Origin: Pseudomonas caspiana
GTDB lineage: Bacteria > Pseudomonadota > Gammaproteobacteria > Pseudomonadales > Pseudomonadaceae
Assembly (NCBI RefSeq): GCF_002158995.1
Contig: NZ_LOHF01000026.1
Span: forward strand, 31,269 to 95,268
Length of the DNA: 64,000 nucleotides
Direction: 5' to 3'
Each line of letters opens with the position of its first letter. Position 1 is the stretch's first letter. Positions 62,609 through 64,000 of this stretch are shown piece after piece. The notes beneath the pieces are model-generated. The model was not told where the DNA came from and made no database searches. It worked only from the letters and a program-made list of their open reading frames with translations. The position numbers and the translations under genes are program-made.

Positions 62609-63391
62609 TCAGTTTTCCTGTCCGGTGGTGTTTTGTTGCAAGTGGTGCAGCAGATAGGCAAAACGAATTTCGTCGGAGCCCTTAGGCAACTCTTGCGGCA
62701 CATCAGCCGCTGGATAGTCCCGACGCACGTTCAGGTAATGCTCAAGCGAGTCAGCCTTTGTAAATCCGTAGCCCAGCCCTTCATGCAGCCACCGCTGGCC
62801 TGGCGAATAACAAAGATCACTTTGTTTGAGCCACCATCGGTACAGGAAGTGATCCTGCTGATGGCGCCGAAGGGCCTGCTGTTGATGGCTGTCGAGTGCG
62901 GATTCAAACGCCAAGGGTTTCCAGCTTTGCGCCTCCAGGTTCTCAATATTCCGCCAGGAATAGGTGTTCGAGGCTCGGTCTGCCCACTTCCCGCCGTACC
63001 AACTCAGGCGGCTGATCGGCCCAAGCCAGTAGTTGAGTGAGTCGGGCTGACAAGCCGGGAAAAAATAGCTGGCAGTGACGGGATTGGAGTACCGCAAAAC
63101 GCCTCTGCCCAAGTCATCAAAGCGGACCAGCAGAATGTGACGCAGATGTGCCAGCACCACCGATGTCGAGTGATGACTCTGGATGATCAAACCTGGCCAG
63201 TCTTCAGGTACTTGCTGTACGGCTTTGAACAAGTCCGAGGTTTTATCGGTCGTTACCAGAATCGGGCTTTGCTCGGTATAAGCGGCTAATTCAGTGGTGT
63301 CGAAAAGCATTGAGAGCTGGGGAGCTCCGACCCGTCGGTACAGCTGCGGCAGAACTGACTTTGTACGTTCAAGCAGTATCCAGGTATTCAT
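62609..63391 (-). CDS. DUF4123 T6SS effector adaptor/chaperone
   Basis: From ATG 63391 (MNTWILLERTKSVLPQL) the 260-residue protein matches DUF4123: AHLRHILLVRFDDLGRGVLR, PSRFSDP-like RYSNPVTASYFFPACQPDSL, and an amphipathic helical C-terminus. Such adaptors load a cargo effector on its cognate VgrG and are encoded between them, as here. Its start overlaps the vgrG stop by one base (TAATG). Confidence 0.85.
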   Translation of the reverse strand: MNTWILLERTKSVLPQLYRRVGAPQLSMLFDTTELAAYTEQSPILVTTDKTSDLFKAVQQVPEDWPGLIIQSHHSTSVVLAHLRHILLVRFDDLGRGVLRYSNPVTASYFFPACQPDSLNYWLGPISRLSWYGGKWADRASNTYSWRNIENLEAQSWKPLAFESALDSHQQQALRRHQQDHFLYRWWLKQSDLCYSPGQRWLHEGLGYGFTKADSLEHYLNVRRDYPAADVPQELPKGSDEIRFAYLLHHLQQNTTGQEN

Positions 63392-64000
63392 TACTGCCCA
63401 CCTTCGCGTAGTTTTCTTGCACAAGGGCAATGCGCCAACGGGCATTCCATCGGCGTTTTACCTTCAGGCTTCTGGCACAGCTCGACAATCGGGGTGTCAC
63501 CCACCAGTAGCTCGGGGAGCGCCAGACTTGAGTGATCTGCAGCAGACTTGGGCGCAGTGATTGCCGTTTGCTTGTCCAGCGACATCGGCAGTGAAGGTGT
63601 CGACGGCATCCCCGGCACCGGAATCCCACCCAGCAGAATCGGTACGCTGGTAAAAATCCCCGCCGGAGTGATCGATATCCAGTGACCACCTGCCTTGATC
63701 GTCGTACTCAACGTGGCGTCGACAATCATGTTTTGCCCGGCCGACAGGTGGATTTCCTGCGTGGCGCTGACCAGATGATTCGCAGCACTAATGTGTTGGT
63801 TGCCCACCACCGTCAACGAGTCATCGGCCAGCACCTGGGTTTTACGGGCACCGTGCGTAAGGTGGTGTTCTTCGCCGTGTAGCTCGTGGCTGGACAGCCC
63901 GGTGACCTTGACCTTGCGCTGGTTATCCACCTGAATCGACTGATCATTAAGTACATGCTCGGACCAGTTGCGTTGAGCGCGGATGGAAATGGACTCGGCG
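63391..64000 (-). CDS. vgrG: VgrG spike protein, C-terminal part (5' end outside window)
   Basis: Open to the window edge, so about 202 C-terminal residues are seen. The beta-helical DUF2345 segment is recognisable (RAQRNWSEHVLND, HGARKTQVLADDSLTVVGNQ, IHLSAGQNMIVDATLSTTIK, GGHWISITPAGIF). A Pro-rich stretch follows, then a Cys-rich tail with C-x10-C-x4-C-x-C in ELCQKPEGKTPMECPLAHCP. VgrG forms the tip of the T6SS needle; the extended tail probably holds the cargo complex. Confidence 0.88.
   Translation of the reverse strand, partial: AESISIRAQRNWSEHVLNDQSIQVDNQRKVKVTGLSSHELHGEEHHLTHGARKTQVLADDSLTVVGNQHISAANHLVSATQEIHLSAGQNMIVDATLSTTIKAGGHWISITPAGIFTSVPILLGGIPVPGMPSTPSLPMSLDKQTAITAPKSAADHSSLALPELLVGDTPIVELCQKPEGKTPMECPLAHCPCARKLREGGQ

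Overview
The window reads as a chromosomal segment of a Pseudomonas, plausibly from the P. syringae or a neighbouring fluorescens-type group. Supporting this are the dense, GC-rich gene packing, Pseudomonas-style extragenic palindromes, NhaR, YceH and PbpG proteins, and two bacteriophytochromes in one neighbourhood. No insertion sequence, rRNA or CRISPR array was seen. Family names rest on reading the protein sequences; no database search was run.

Layout. 1-0.7 kb: the end of an integrated element, with a tyrosine integrase C-terminus reading toward tRNA-Val(GAC). 0.8-10.8 kb: housekeeping and small envelope genes (FAD amine oxidoreductase, a C39-like lipoprotein without the expected cysteine, TerC, NhaR, YceH, a shikimate-dehydrogenase-like protein, PbpG). 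10.9-18.6 kb: two aldehyde dehydrogenases, a DMT transporter, a cupin and the first bacteriophytochrome kinase. 18.7-20.1 kb: tRNA-Asn(GTT) followed by the relic of an integrative conjugative element, in which a frameshifted ParA/Soj start is joined to mating-pore membrane genes. 20.1-33.9 kb: an RTX/delta-60 repeat exoprotein, an ehu-type (ectoine/hydroxyectoine) ABC uptake operon, an orphan UmuD under a LexA box, an Old Yellow Enzyme divergent from an HxlR regulator, a large secreted hydrolase, an MFS exporter and a hydratase. 34.3-39.4 kb: a light-signalling operon (second bacteriophytochrome, single-domain response regulator, REC-PAS-kinase-REC hybrid). 39.5-56.7 kb: an AT-rich gap, a PA14-containing GH3 beta-glucosidase, TetR/MATE/MFS genes, a hydrolase/solute-binding-protein operon, a desaturase, a regulator-RidA-dehydratase operon, an SDR and an FKBP. 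56.7-64 kb (minus strand): a type VI secretion island.

How the genes work together. The most interesting unit is the T6SS island. It runs vgrG (cut by the window edge) -> DUF4123 adaptor -> 1239-residue VasX-like effector with a hydrophobic C-terminal region -> two tandem-duplicated membrane proteins. Three of the four junctions overlap by 1 or 4 bases and the fourth leaves 1 base, so the set is probably translated as one block. The tandem pair keeps a nearly constant cytoplasmic C-terminus but differs strongly in the membrane and loop segment. That pattern fits diversifying immunity proteins, though it is only an inference. The two tRNA genes each carry traces of a mobile element, and the two phytochromes point to elaborate red/far-red sensing, with no heme oxygenase gene inside the window.
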